Assembly: GCA_918219625.1 (NCBI GenBank)
Contig: CAKJXT010000087.1
Location: 1 to 24,401 of the forward strand
Length of the DNA stretch: 24,401 bases
From: Bacilli bacterium
GTDB lineage: Bacteria > Bacillota_I > Bacilli_A > RF39 > UBA660
Reading direction: 5' to 3'
Shown: one piece after another, positions 1 through 6,758 of the stretch
Position numbering within the stretch: the stretch's first letter is position 1
Layout: each line of letters begins with the position of its first letter
Notes under the pieces: generated by a model
What the model saw: only the letters and a program-made list of their open reading frames with translations
Told to the model about the DNA's origin: nothing
The model's database searches: none
Translations under genes and position numbers: made by a program

Positions 1-2
1 CT

Positions 3-629
3 ATAGAAAACCCTAAAAGACCTTTTACAGTAATACTAGGCGGATCAAAAGTATCAGATAAAATAGGAGTAATTGAAAACCTAGTTAAAATAGCTGACAA
101 TATCTTAATAGGTGGAGGGATGGCATTTACATTCTTAAAATCACAAAATATAGAAATAGGAAAATCACTATTAGATGAAGAAAATATAGAATTCTGTAAA
201 AATATACTAAAACAAAACGAAGGGAAAATATTACTACCAATAGATGTAGTAACATCAACAAATGTAGATAAAACAGAAAATAAAAAAGAATGTTCAGTAT
301 ATGATATAAAAGAAAATGATATCGGATTAGACATAGGAAAAGAAACAGTTGAACAATTTAAAGAAATACTAAATAAAAGCAATACAATAATATGGAATGG
401 TCCAGTTGGAAAATTCGAAATGGAAGACTATTCAAATGGAACAAAACAACTATGTGAAATAATAAAAGATAGAAAAATAACAATAATAGGTGGAGGAGAC
501 ACAGCAAGCGCTGTTATCAATTTAGGATATAAAGATGCATTCACACATATATCAACAGGTGGAGGAGCATCACTAGAAATGCTAGAAGGAAAAGTATTAC
601 CTGGAATTGATATTATAGAAGAAGTATGA
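3..629 (+). CDS. pgk: Phosphoglycerate kinase, 5'-truncated by the window edge
   Basis: Glycolytic kinase that transfers phosphate between 1,3-bisphosphoglycerate and ADP in the cytoplasm. The reading frame is open from base 3, upstream of the internal ATG at 120, so that ATG is not the start. The 208 visible residues are the C-terminal, nucleotide-binding half; the whole family is about 390-420 residues. Seen motifs are GGSKVSDKIGVI, then LIGGGMAFTFLK, then WNGPVGKFE, and the terminal GGGDTASAV ... STGGGASLEMLEG, which are PGK hallmarks. The gene ends in TGA, and its last bases overlap the next ATG (ATGA), so it is probably translationally coupled to the downstream membrane protein. The missing N-terminal half lies outside the window; nothing suggests a pseudogene. 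Confidence 0.97.
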   Translation: MENPKRPFTVILGGSKVSDKIGVIENLVKIADNILIGGGMAFTFLKSQNIEIGKSLLDEENIEFCKNILKQNEGKILLPIDVVTSTNVDKTENKKECSVYDIKENDIGLDIGKETVEQFKEILNKSNTIIWNGPVGKFEMEDYSNGTKQLCEIIKDRKITIIGGGDTASAVINLGYKDAFTHISTGGGASLEMLEGKVLPGIDIIEEV

Positions 630-1636
630 AAAAAATAATAAAAGAAAAATTAAATATAATAATACTAATATTAGCTACAATATTAGTATTATATATTTCA
701 TTAAAAGATAATTTTAAAGAAGTAGTAGAAGGATTCAAAAAACTAAATCCTTTTTGGATAATAATTGCCACAATATTTATGTTTGGATATTATTTCTTAA
801 GAGCACTCTCACTACATAGCTTTACAAGCAAATTTAATAAAGAACTATCATTTAAAGAAATATTGAAAACAGTATTTATAACTCAATTCTTTGATGGAAT
901 AACTCCATCATCAACAGGAGGACAACCATATCAAATATACTATTTTAATAAAAGAGGAATAAAAATATCTGAATGCACAACAATAGTAATCCAAAACTTT
1001 ATAGTATATCAAATATCACTAATACTATTAGGCCTAATAGCTGTAATATCAAATAAATACTTAAATCTATTTGAAACAGTAGGACCAATAAAAAAACTAA
1101 TACTATTAGGATTCATAATAAATGTAATAGTAATGGTAGCGCTATTTAGTCTAGCATTCCTAAAAAAACTAAATAAAATAATATTAACACTAGGAATAAA
1201 AATACTATCTAAAATAAAAATAATAAAAAATAAAGAAGAAAAAATAGAAAAAGCCGAAGAATATATAGAACAATTTCACAATGGTACAACACTATTATTA
1301 AAAGACAAACTAACATTTTTAAAAACAATTTTCTTTAACTTTGCAGCACTTCTATTATTTTATACAATACCAGCAATCCTAGTATTTGGATTAGGAGACT
1401 ACAAAAGTATAAATATATACTACGCTATAATCGCATCAGCATACGTTATGTTAATAGGATCATTTGTACCAATACCAGGAGCAACAGGAGGATTAGAATA
1501 TGCATTTACACAATTCTTCGGAGTATTTATAATAGACCCAACGCTAACACTAATAATGCTATTATGGAGAACAACAACATACTATTTAGGAGTAATAGTA
1601 GGAGCTATACTCTTAAATATAAGAAAGAAGAGATAA
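626..1636 (+). CDS. Flippase-like / LPG-synthase-type transmembrane protein (UPF0104 family)
   Basis: Polytopic membrane protein of 336 residues with roughly seven to eight hydrophobic segments. It carries the family motif TPSSTGGQPYQIYYF near residue 95 and a second glycine-rich motif PIPGATGGLEYAF near residue 280. Both are characteristic of the 'lysylphosphatidylglycerol synthase TM region / flippase-like' family. The C-terminal aminoacyl-transferase domain of true MprF is absent, so lysyl-PG synthesis is unlikely. Family members are thought to move or handle lipids; the substrate here is unknown. It starts within the pgk stop (ATGA overlap), and a glycosyltransferase begins 1 nt after its stop, so the three are probably one transcript. 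A role in moving a glycolipid made by the neighbour is inference from position only. Confidence 0.85.
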   Translation: MKKIIKEKLNIIILILATILVLYISLKDNFKEVVEGFKKLNPFWIIIATIFMFGYYFLRALSLHSFTSKFNKELSFKEILKTVFITQFFDGITPSSTGGQPYQIYYFNKRGIKISECTTIVIQNFIVYQISLILLGLIAVISNKYLNLFETVGPIKKLILLGFIINVIVMVALFSLAFLKKLNKIILTLGIKILSKIKIIKNKEEKIEKAEEYIEQFHNGTTLLLKDKLTFLKTIFFNFAALLLFYTIPAILVFGLGDYKSINIYYAIIASAYVMLIGSFVPIPGATGGLEYAFTQFFGVFIIDPTLTLIMLLWRTTTYYLGVIVGAILLNIRKKR

Positions 1637-1637
1637 A

Positions 1638-2858
1638 ATGAGAATAGGAATATTTACAGACACATATCCACCATACATAAATGGTGTATCAACAAGTATT
1701 CAAATGCTAGAACGAGCACTAAGAAAAAAGGGACATCAAGTATTTATAGTAACTGTAAATCCTGAAAACATGACATATAAATATGAAAAAAACATAATAA
1801 GAATACCAGGAATACCAACTGGAATATATGACTACAGACTAACAGGAATATATCCAGTAAGAGCAATCAAAACAATAAAAAAATGGAACTTAGACGTAAT
1901 ACACTCACACACTGAATTTGGTATAGGAACATTCGCAAGAATAATCGCAAAACAATTAAATATCCCTCTAGTACATACATACCACACAATGTATGAGGAT
2001 TATGTTCACTATATAACAAAAGGATACTTTAACGATACAAGCAAAAAAATCGTAGAATACCTAACAAAATTCTATTGTGATAAAACAGCAAAAGAACTAA
2101 TAGTTCCAACAAAAAAAGCATATGATTTATTCAAAGAAAAATATAAAGTAGATAAAAATGTACATATAATACCTACAGGAATAGAAATAGATAGATTCTA
2201 TAAAGAAAATCTTGATAACAAAAAGATTGAAAAAACAAGAAATGATTTAAAACTTAAAAAAGACGATATTGTAATACTATATGTAGGAAGACTTGCAGAA
2301 GAAAAAAATGTGGAATTTTTAATAGAAAATCAAGAATACTTTGTAAAGAAAAATAAAAATATAAAACTACTTATAGTAGGTAGCGGTCCGGATTATGATA
2401 AATATGTAAAAAAATCTGAAAAACTAAAAGAAAACATAATATTTACAGGAAAAGTACCATATGAAAAAATTCCATACTATTATAATCTAGGAACAGTATT
2501 TGTAACTGCTTCAACAACAGAAACACAAGGATTAACACTAATAGAAGCAATGTCAACAAGTATGCCTGTAGTATGTATAGATGATGAATCATTTAAAAAT
2601 ACTGTAATAGATGGACTAAATGGATTCATATTTAAAAATAAAAAAGAATATAGAAAAGCAATAGACAATCTTATAAATGATAACAAATTATTAAAAAAAC
2701 TAGGTGAACAAGCAAAAATATCAACTGCAGAATACTCATCAAAATACTATGCAGAAAGAGTATTAGATGTTTATAAAAAAACAATAAATGAAAATAAAAC
2801 TAAAAAAACATTTTTAGGAAGAACAAAAGAAGTAATTAAAAACGGATTTAAAAATTAA
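1638..2858 (+). CDS. GT4 glycosyltransferase, diacylglycerol glucosyltransferase type
   Basis: GT-B retaining glycosyltransferase, 406 residues. The N-terminal domain starts with GIFTDTYPPYINGVSTS, as in the 1,2-diacylglycerol 3-glucosyltransferase group, followed by HTEFGIGTFAR and VHTYHTMYEDYVHY, a typical acceptor/lipid-side motif of this subgroup. The C-terminal donor domain has YVGRLAEEKN near residue 217 and the EX7E motif ETQGLTLIEA near residue 300. The likely reaction is transfer of a sugar from a nucleotide donor to diacylglycerol, giving a membrane glycolipid. It lacks a TM segment, consistent with a monotopic peripheral enzyme. It follows the flippase-like gene by 1 nt and is closed by a terminator. 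A different lipid or protein acceptor remains possible; the family call is firm, the acceptor is not. Confidence 0.85.
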   Translation: MRIGIFTDTYPPYINGVSTSIQMLERALRKKGHQVFIVTVNPENMTYKYEKNIIRIPGIPTGIYDYRLTGIYPVRAIKTIKKWNLDVIHSHTEFGIGTFARIIAKQLNIPLVHTYHTMYEDYVHYITKGYFNDTSKKIVEYLTKFYCDKTAKELIVPTKKAYDLFKEKYKVDKNVHIIPTGIEIDRFYKENLDNKKIEKTRNDLKLKKDDIVILYVGRLAEEKNVEFLIENQEYFVKKNKNIKLLIVGSGPDYDKYVKKSEKLKENIIFTGKVPYEKIPYYYNLGTVFVTASTTETQGLTLIEAMSTSMPVVCIDDESFKNTVIDGLNGFIFKNKKEYRKAIDNLINDNKLLKKLGEQAKISTAEYSSKYYAERVLDVYKKTINENKTKKTFLGRTKEVIKNGFKN

Positions 2859-2884
2859 GAAGTTGTTAACAAACGACTTCTTTT
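2857..2884 (+). terminator. Rho-independent terminator after the GT4 gene
   Basis: Arms AAGAAGTTGTT and AACGACTTCTT form an 11-bp stem with one G-U pair around a 4-nt loop, followed by a short T-stretch. It overlaps the stop codon and separates the pgk-flippase-GT4 unit from spo0A. Confidence 0.75.
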
Positions 2885-2892
2885 GATTAAAA

Positions 2893-2910
2893 TCGACAAA
2901 TGTCGACAAA
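2893..2910 (-). promoter_or_regulatory. Two tandem Spo0A-box-like sites upstream of spo0A
   Basis: The minus strand carries TTTGTCGA twice (plus-strand TCGACAAA at 2893-2900 and 2903-2910), exactly 10 bp apart. This resembles the 0A box core TGTCGAA and places both copies on one face of the helix. The sites lie about 45-60 bp upstream of the spo0A -10 box, a position compatible with activation by Spo0A~P. The repeat is seen; binding is inferred. Confidence 0.65.
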
Positions 2911-2952
2911 ACTAGAACTTTTTCATTCTTTATAATTAAATGTAGTTTGTTG

Positions 2953-2958
2953 TATAAT
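2953..2958 (+). promoter_or_regulatory. -10 box of the spo0A promoter
   Basis: Perfect TATAAT placed 27 nt before the spo0A start codon. No good TTGACA-like -35 lies at 16-18 bp, which fits an activator-dependent promoter, but a non-SigA sigma factor cannot be excluded. Confidence 0.6.
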
Positions 2959-2985
2959 AACTTTGTCATCGTAAGGAGGATAAAA

Positions 2986-3753
2986 ATGGAAAAGATAAAA
3001 GTAATAATGATAGATGATAATGTAAGTTTAGTAGATATGGTAAAAGAATACTTTAAAGACAATGAAAACATAGAAATATATAAAACAGCTAACAATGGAT
3101 TAGATGGAGTAAAACTAATAGAAGAAGAACAAGGCAAATTTGATGTCGCATTACTTGACTTAATAATGCCACAAAAAGATGGACTATATGTATTACAACA
3201 AATAAAAGAAAAAGAATTAGACGCAAATGTTATAGTAGAAACAAGCTATAACGCACAAGACGTAATTAGACAGGTATCAGAATATGGAGTAAGCTACTTT
3301 ATACTAAAACCATTTGACTTAGAAGATTTAAAACAAAGAATAGTAGATGTATATAATAGTAAAAATAAATCAGGAAAAAACATAAACCTAAAACAAAATA
3401 ATTTACAAATATCAATAACAAAAATACTACACGAACTTGGGATACCATCACATATAAAAGGATATCAATATATAAGAGAAGGAATTGGAATACTATATGA
3501 TAGACCAGAAACAATAGGCGGAATTACTAAAGAACTATATCCAGAACTAGCAAACAAATTTGATACAACAGTATCAAGGGTAGAACGAGCAATAAGACAC
3601 GCAATAGAAGTAAGCTGGAATAGAGGAGACTGGGACCTAATGGAAGAAATATTTGGTCATAGTGTAGATATTGATAAAGCAAAACCAACCAATAGTGAAT
3701 TCATCGTAACAATAGCAGATAAACTAAGATTAGATAATAGAGTAATGTGTTAA
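2986..3753 (+). CDS. spo0A: Spo0A, stage 0 sporulation master response regulator
   Basis: Two-domain response regulator of 255 residues. The receiver domain (1-120) has the acidic pair D10/D11, phospho-acceptor D58 in LLDLIMPQKDG, T86 and K108 in the LKPFD motif. After a short linker, the Spo0A_C DNA-binding domain (about 143-255) begins with ITKILHELGIPSHIKGYQY and contains the recognition helix SRVERAIRHAIEVSW (197-211), essentially invariant in Spo0A. In spore-formers, phosphorylated Spo0A binds 0A boxes to start sporulation and stationary-phase programmes. ATG 2986 is chosen because AAGGAGGA lies 5 nt upstream; an in-frame TTG at 2947 would precede the -10 box. A slight oddity is ETS at 85-87, where Bacillus has LTA. 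It is monocistronic, with 0A-like boxes upstream. Confidence 0.96.
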   Translation: MEKIKVIMIDDNVSLVDMVKEYFKDNENIEIYKTANNGLDGVKLIEEEQGKFDVALLDLIMPQKDGLYVLQQIKEKELDANVIVETSYNAQDVIRQVSEYGVSYFILKPFDLEDLKQRIVDVYNSKNKSGKNINLKQNNLQISITKILHELGIPSHIKGYQYIREGIGILYDRPETIGGITKELYPELANKFDTTVSRVERAIRHAIEVSWNRGDWDLMEEIFGHSVDIDKAKPTNSEFIVTIADKLRLDNRVMC

Positions 3754-3848
3754 ATTTATATCTATGATGTCAAAGAACTAAATCATGTTTTAACTAACAA
3801 TAAATTCTTGTTAGTTCAAAAGAAGAGAGTAGTATAAAATTTATATCT
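3752..3848 (+). repeat. 12-bp direct repeat flanking a hairpin, downstream of spo0A
   Basis: AAATTTATATCT occurs at 3752-3763 and 3837-3848, 85 bp apart. Between them are AACTAACAA (3792-3800) and TTGTTAGTT (3808-3816), a perfect 9-bp inverted repeat around 7 nt, extendable by four A-T pairs past a bulged C. No T-tract follows this inner hairpin. The function is not recognised; it may be a 3'-UTR element or an insertion scar. Confidence 0.45.
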
Positions 3849-3868
3849 TTATGATATAGATTTTTTTT
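3836..3868 (+). terminator. Rho-independent terminator of the spo0A unit
   Basis: AAAATTTATATC pairs with GATATAGATTTT (12 bp with one G-U) around a 5-nt loop and runs into a T-tract ending at 3868. The next -10 box follows only 2 nt later. Confidence 0.75.
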
Positions 3869-3870
3869 GT

Positions 3871-3876
3871 TATAAT
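3871..3876 (+). promoter_or_regulatory. -10 box for the 3894-6138 operon
   Basis: Perfect TATAAT, 17 nt before the start codon of the membrane protein at 3894. The -35 region would fall inside the preceding terminator and is a poor match. Confidence 0.5.
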
Positions 3877-3893
3877 GAAATAGGAGTATAACT

Positions 3894-4394
3894 ATGAAAA
3901 AAAAAGTAATGATTATTTTATTAATAATGTTTTTAATAATAATTATTGGAATACTATTAATAAAACTGGTTTTTAATAGATATTATAATAAAAATTCTAA
4001 TAAATTTAATTATGACAAAGCAAAACAAATAACAATAAAATATTTAAACAAAAATGAAAATGAATTAAAAAAAATAGTTGATGAATTATATATAAATAGA
4101 GAACCAATACAAAAGCCATATAAATCAATCAGTTATGCAAGTTATAATGATGGTGGTGGTTTAAACCAAGAATATATTAAATTTGATATGGATGCTCAAG
4201 GAATGCTAGGCGGACAATACTATGGATTAATATATTCAAAAAAAGATGATGAAGACCTAATAATATATGATGAATTTAAAGAAACAGGAAAAGGAAACAA
4301 TATATTTATAAGACAAAAGATAAAAGACAATTGGTATTTCTATTATGATGACTATGATGGAAAAGTAGATGTAGATAAAATTAGAAAGGATTAA
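3894..4394 (+). CDS. Membrane-anchored hypothetical protein
   Basis: I do not recognise this 166-residue protein. Residues 4-28 are a very hydrophobic signal-anchor, followed by a positively charged stretch and an acidic/aromatic extracytoplasmic domain with YASYNDGGGLNQEY, GMLGGQYYGLIYS and the terminal DNWYFYYDDYDG. The tail is rich in Asp and Tyr, which could bind cations or wall polymers, but this is speculation. There are no cysteines and no known catalytic motif. ATG 3894 has AGGAG 7 nt upstream. It is the first gene of a unit with a GH25 lysozyme (2 nt downstream) and a P-loop kinase, so a surface role near the wall enzyme is plausible. Confidence 0.7.
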   Translation: MKKKVMIILLIMFLIIIIGILLIKLVFNRYYNKNSNKFNYDKAKQITIKYLNKNENELKKIVDELYINREPIQKPYKSISYASYNDGGGLNQEYIKFDMDAQGMLGGQYYGLIYSKKDDEDLIIYDEFKETGKGNNIFIRQKIKDNWYFYYDDYDGKVDVDKIRKD

Positions 4395-4396
4395 AT

Positions 4397-5566
4397 ATGA
4401 AAAAAATAATAATACCACTAACAATAGTTATAATGTTATCCTTAATAACAGTTATAACATTAAAAATAATGTATAATAAAAATAAACTTGAAATAACTTT
4501 AACACAACAAGAAATAGAAGTATATACTGATATAAAACTAAAAGAAATAATTAATGAAGATATTAATTTAATAAATGATTATAAAATTGATACTGAAACT
4601 ATAGGAGAAAAAGAATTAGAAGTAAAATATAAAAATAAAATATTTACATATAAAGAAAAAATAAAAGTAAATATAATAGATACAGAAGCACCTAAAATAC
4701 TCGCTAAAAATATAACAATATATAAAGGAAACGATATAGACTTAGTAAATAGTATATTATGCGGAGATAACTATGATGCTAGACCAAACTGCTATGTAGA
4801 AGGAAACTATAATATAAATGAAATTGGAACATACAACTTAAAATATATAGGAGTAGACTCAAGTAATAATAAAACGGAAAAAGACTTTAATTTAAATGTT
4901 ATAGAAAAACCAAAAGAAACAAATAAACCAAAAGAAGAATCATTTGTAGCCTTCAAAGATATAGTGAGTATTCATAAAAAGAATAATACAAGAATAGGAA
5001 TAGATGTATCAAAATGGCAAGGGAACATAGATTTTAATGCAGTAAAAAATGCAGGAACTGAATTCATAATGATAAAAGCAGGAGGATCATATATAGATGG
5101 AGAACTATACACAGATCCGTACTTTAAAACAAATATAGAAAATGCGCTAGAAAATAATCTAGACGTTGGAGTATACTTTTATAGTAACGCAAATAGTATT
5201 GAAAAAGTAAAACAAGAAATAGACTATGTACTAGATTTAATAAAAGACTATGATATTAAACTAGGAATCGCCTTCGACTGGGAAAATTTTACAGACTTTA
5301 ATACATATAATATAAGTTTTCATACACTAAATAAAATGGCAACAATATTCCTAGAAGAAACAAAAAATAGAGGATATAAACCTTTATTATATAGTAGTAA
5401 ATACTACCTAGAAAATATATGGGATTTAAACTATGATACATGGGTAGCACAATACGCAGACAATAACACATACCAAGGTGACTACGTAATGTGGCAACAA
5501 TGTAGCGATGGTAAAATAGATGGAATACTAGGCTATGTAGATATAGATATAATGTATTTAAAATGA
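4397..5566 (+). CDS. Membrane-anchored GH25 lysozyme with Ig-like repeats
   Basis: A 389-residue exported muramidase that would cleave the MurNAc-GlcNAc bond of peptidoglycan. Residues 5-25 form a signal-anchor. Residues about 30-95 and 96-170 are two bacterial Ig-like (DUF5011-type) modules; the second starts at DTEAPKI and contains C122 and C132, a possible disulfide. A Lys/Pro/Glu linker follows. The GH25 domain (about 199-387) opens with IGIDVSKWQGNIDF (D203) and contains the catalytic DWE triplet (D294, E296) in LGIAFDWENF, then YKPLLYSS, WVAQY and the closing YVDIDIMY. The arrangement suggests a wall-facing enzyme tethered to the membrane. Its start is 2 nt after the previous stop, and its TGA overlaps an ATG of the next gene's alternative start. 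Confidence 0.92.
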   Translation: MKKIIIPLTIVIMLSLITVITLKIMYNKNKLEITLTQQEIEVYTDIKLKEIINEDINLINDYKIDTETIGEKELEVKYKNKIFTYKEKIKVNIIDTEAPKILAKNITIYKGNDIDLVNSILCGDNYDARPNCYVEGNYNINEIGTYNLKYIGVDSSNNKTEKDFNLNVIEKPKETNKPKEESFVAFKDIVSIHKKNNTRIGIDVSKWQGNIDFNAVKNAGTEFIMIKAGGSYIDGELYTDPYFKTNIENALENNLDVGVYFYSNANSIEKVKQEIDYVLDLIKDYDIKLGIAFDWENFTDFNTYNISFHTLNKMATIFLEETKNRGYKPLLYSSKYYLENIWDLNYDTWVAQYADNNTYQGDYVMWQQCSDGKIDGILGYVDIDIMYLK

Positions 5567-5577
5567 AAGGAAAAACA

Positions 5578-6138
5578 ATGACTACAATAATAATTATTAC
5601 AGGAGACTTAGCAGCAGGAAAAACTAGCTATGGAAAGAAAATATCAAATGAATTAAAAATACCTTTTTTCAGCAAGGATGAAATAAAAGAAGTTCTATAT
5701 GACTCAATGAACAATAATGATATAGAATATGAATCTAAAAGAAAAATAGGAAAAAATAGCTATGATATATTTTACTATATTATTGAACAACATCTAAAAG
5801 TTGGATTACCAATAATAGCTGAGAGTAACTTTGGAAAAGAAGCAATACCGGTTATAAAAAACCTACTAGATAAATATAATTGTAAATGTATAACAATAAG
5901 ATTTGAAGCAGACTTAGAAGTATTACATAAAAGATTTTTAAGTAGAGAATACTCTGATGAAAGACATTCAGGGCTTGTATCAAATGGAATGTTTGATGAC
6001 TATGAAAACTTTAAAAAAACACATGAAAAATCAAGAGAATTCAAAATAGATGATAATGAAATCATAATAGACACAACCGACTTTACAACTGTAGATATAA
6101 ACGCTATTATAAAACAACTACAAGAATGGATAAAATAA
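5578..6138 (+). CDS. P-loop ATP-binding kinase (AAA_33 type)
   Basis: A small cytoplasmic P-loop protein of 186 residues. Walker A is GDLAAGKT (residues 9-16), followed by FFSKDEIKEVLYDSM, as in AAA_33 / zeta-toxin-like and nucleoside or sugar kinase relatives, then a LPIIAESNF strand. It ends with a conserved DTTDFTTVDI motif common in this group. The substrate cannot be read from the sequence. The ATG at 5578 is preferred because AAAGG lies 7 nt upstream; an in-frame ATG at 5563, overlapping the GH25 stop, would add five residues but lacks its own Shine-Dalgarno site. No antitoxin-like gene accompanies it, so a zeta toxin role is not favoured. It is the last gene of the unit, closed by a terminator. 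Confidence 0.75.
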   Translation: MTTIIIITGDLAAGKTSYGKKISNELKIPFFSKDEIKEVLYDSMNNNDIEYESKRKIGKNSYDIFYYIIEQHLKVGLPIIAESNFGKEAIPVIKNLLDKYNCKCITIRFEADLEVLHKRFLSREYSDERHSGLVSNGMFDDYENFKKTHEKSREFKIDDNEIIIDTTDFTTVDINAIIKQLQEWIK

Positions 6139-6161
6139 AGAGCAGATAAAACTGTTCTTTT
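6137..6161 (+). terminator. Rho-independent terminator after the P-loop kinase
   Basis: AAAGAGCAG and CTGTTCTTT pair (9 bp, one G-U) around a 6-nt loop and end in TTTT. It faces the minus-strand terminator at 6173-6218, so two transcripts converge here. Confidence 0.7.
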
Positions 6162-6172
6162 AAAATATTAGG

Positions 6173-6218
6173 AAAAGAAAAACACTTGATTTCAGCTAAT
6201 ACCGATTTCAAGTGTTTT
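6173..6218 (-). terminator. Minus-strand terminator hairpin of the small RNA
   Basis: AAAACACTTGA and TCAAGTGTTTT are perfect 11-bp arms. Read on the minus strand they are followed by TTTTTCTTTT, whereas on the plus strand the hairpin is followed by GCATC, so termination is on the minus strand. Confidence 0.65.
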
Positions 6219-6253
6219 GCATCAACAAAGTTGGAAAACATCTGAACAACACT
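6173..6253 (-). ncRNA. Candidate small structured RNA, antisense-oriented, upstream of rpsO
   Basis: This is the only content of the protein-free stretch 6162-6310. A near-consensus promoter on the minus strand (6260-6288) would start an RNA of about 80 nt near 6253. The RNA contains a small CAAC-TTT-GTTG hairpin (minus strand, about 6225-6235) and ends in a long hairpin. That hairpin is an 11-bp perfect stem (6179-6189 with 6208-6218), a symmetric AA/AA internal loop, a 4-bp UCGG/CUGA stem with one G-U pair, and a 6-nt apical loop. It is followed by a U-rich tail. I find no convincing short ORF and do not recognise a known family. Alternatives are a relic of a mobile element or a purely terminating hairpin. 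Confidence 0.55.
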
Positions 6254-6259
6254 ACATAC

Positions 6260-6288
6260 ATTCTAACATAACAAATATAAGAAGTCAA
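6260..6288 (-). promoter_or_regulatory. Extended -10 promoter for the small RNA
   Basis: On the minus strand: TTGACT (6288-6283), a 17-bp spacer, then TGT-TAGAAT with -10 at 6265-6260. This is a near-consensus SigA promoter with an extended -10. It diverges from the rpsO promoter, with about 30 bp between the two -35 boxes. Confidence 0.65.
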
Positions 6289-6318
6289 TAATTAACACAA
6301 AATTAATACAAATAAAAC

Positions 6319-6347
6319 TTGACAATAATAAAAAATTACTGTATATT
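6319..6347 (+). promoter_or_regulatory. Promoter of rpsO
   Basis: Perfect -35 TTGACA (6319-6324), 17-bp spacer, -10 TATATT (6342-6347). Strong, as expected for a ribosomal protein gene. It leaves a leader of about 75 nt. Confidence 0.8.
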
Positions 6348-6353
6348 TAATAT

Positions 6354-6428
6354 GTACTTATGTCTTGGATTTACGCACTCCAACGTATTTCTAGGAATTA
6401 AGCGAATTAAAAAGAAAGGAGAATTCAA
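6354..6428 (+). promoter_or_regulatory. rpsO leader, possible S15 autoregulatory RNA
   Basis: The leader is the longest of the + strand transcripts in the window. TTGGA (6365-6369) can pair with TCCAA (6379-6383), and a competing TACG/CGTA pairing overlaps it. GAATT near 6395 or 6404 can pair with AATTC at 6423-6427, which would enclose the AAAGGAG ribosome site. S15 is known to repress its own mRNA in several bacteria through unrelated leader structures; that this leader does so is inference. Confidence 0.4.
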
Positions 6429-6698
6429 ATGGCTTTAACAAAAGCAGCAAAAGCTGATATCGTAAAAAAATACGGTAAAGACGCTAATGATACTGGTTCA
6501 TGTGAAGTTCAAATAGCTATATTAACTCAAGAAATCACTGAGTTAACAGAACACTTAAAAGAACACAAACATGATTTCCACTCACGTAGAGGTTTACTTA
6601 AGAAAGTTGGTAAGAGAAGAAGCTTACTTAACTACTTAGCTAAAAACGATGTAAACAGATATCGTGAAATAGTTAAATCATTAGGTTTAAGAAAATAA
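6429..6698 (+). CDS. rpsO: 30S ribosomal protein S15
   Basis: An 89-residue primary binder of the 16S rRNA central domain, needed for platform assembly. The full-length family pattern is visible: [14 protein letters not shown] near residue 20, then [20 protein letters not shown] and the C-terminal [15 protein letters not shown] 6429 follows AAAGGAG at a 6-nt gap. Codon choice differs slightly from the neighbours (more GCT, GTT and CGT), as expected for a highly expressed gene. rpsO followed by pnp is a conserved Bacillota gene order; here a terminator lies between them. Confidence 0.98.
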   Translation: MALTKAAKADIVKKYGKDANDTGSCEVQIAILTQEITELTEHLKEHKHDFHSRRGLLKKVGKRRSLLNYLAKNDVNRYREIVKSLGLRK

Positions 6699-6710
6699 TT
6701 AAACAAAAAC

Positions 6711-6740
6711 AGGCACTTTTTTTAAGTGTCTTTATTTTTT
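6711..6740 (+). terminator. Terminator / attenuator between rpsO and pnp
   Basis: AGGCACTT and AAGTGTCT pair (8 bp, one G-U) around five T, followed by TTTATTTTTT. No separate pnp promoter is evident in the remaining 18 nt before pnp, so read-through of this hairpin probably sets pnp expression. Confidence 0.75.
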
Positions 6741-6758
6741 GAAATTAAGGAGGTAAAA

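Noticed and set aside
2947..2985. Longer spo0A with a TTG start at 2947
   Set aside because: That codon lies before and overlaps the region of the -10 box, and a strong AAGGAGGA precedes ATG 2986, which also gives the normal Spo0A N-terminus.
5563..5577. P-loop kinase start overlapping the GH25 stop
   Set aside because: No ribosome site of its own; ATG 5578 has AAAGG at good spacing. Coupling by overlap remains possible but is less likely.
5578..6138. Zeta-type toxin of a toxin-antitoxin system
   Set aside because: Only the P-loop fold is shared; there is no small antitoxin gene next to it.
6173..6253. tracrRNA or SRP RNA identity for the small RNA candidate
   Set aside because: No Cas genes or repeat complementarity in the window, and the SRP apical motif is not present.
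6365..6387. H-type pseudoknot in the rpsO leader
   Set aside because: The two pairings interleave correctly, but the last connecting loop would have zero bases, which is hard to fit; treated as alternative pairings instead.
6726..6758. Longer pnp starting inside the rpsO terminator
   Set aside because: The extra residues are not part of PNPase, and AAGGAGGT is well placed for ATG 6759.
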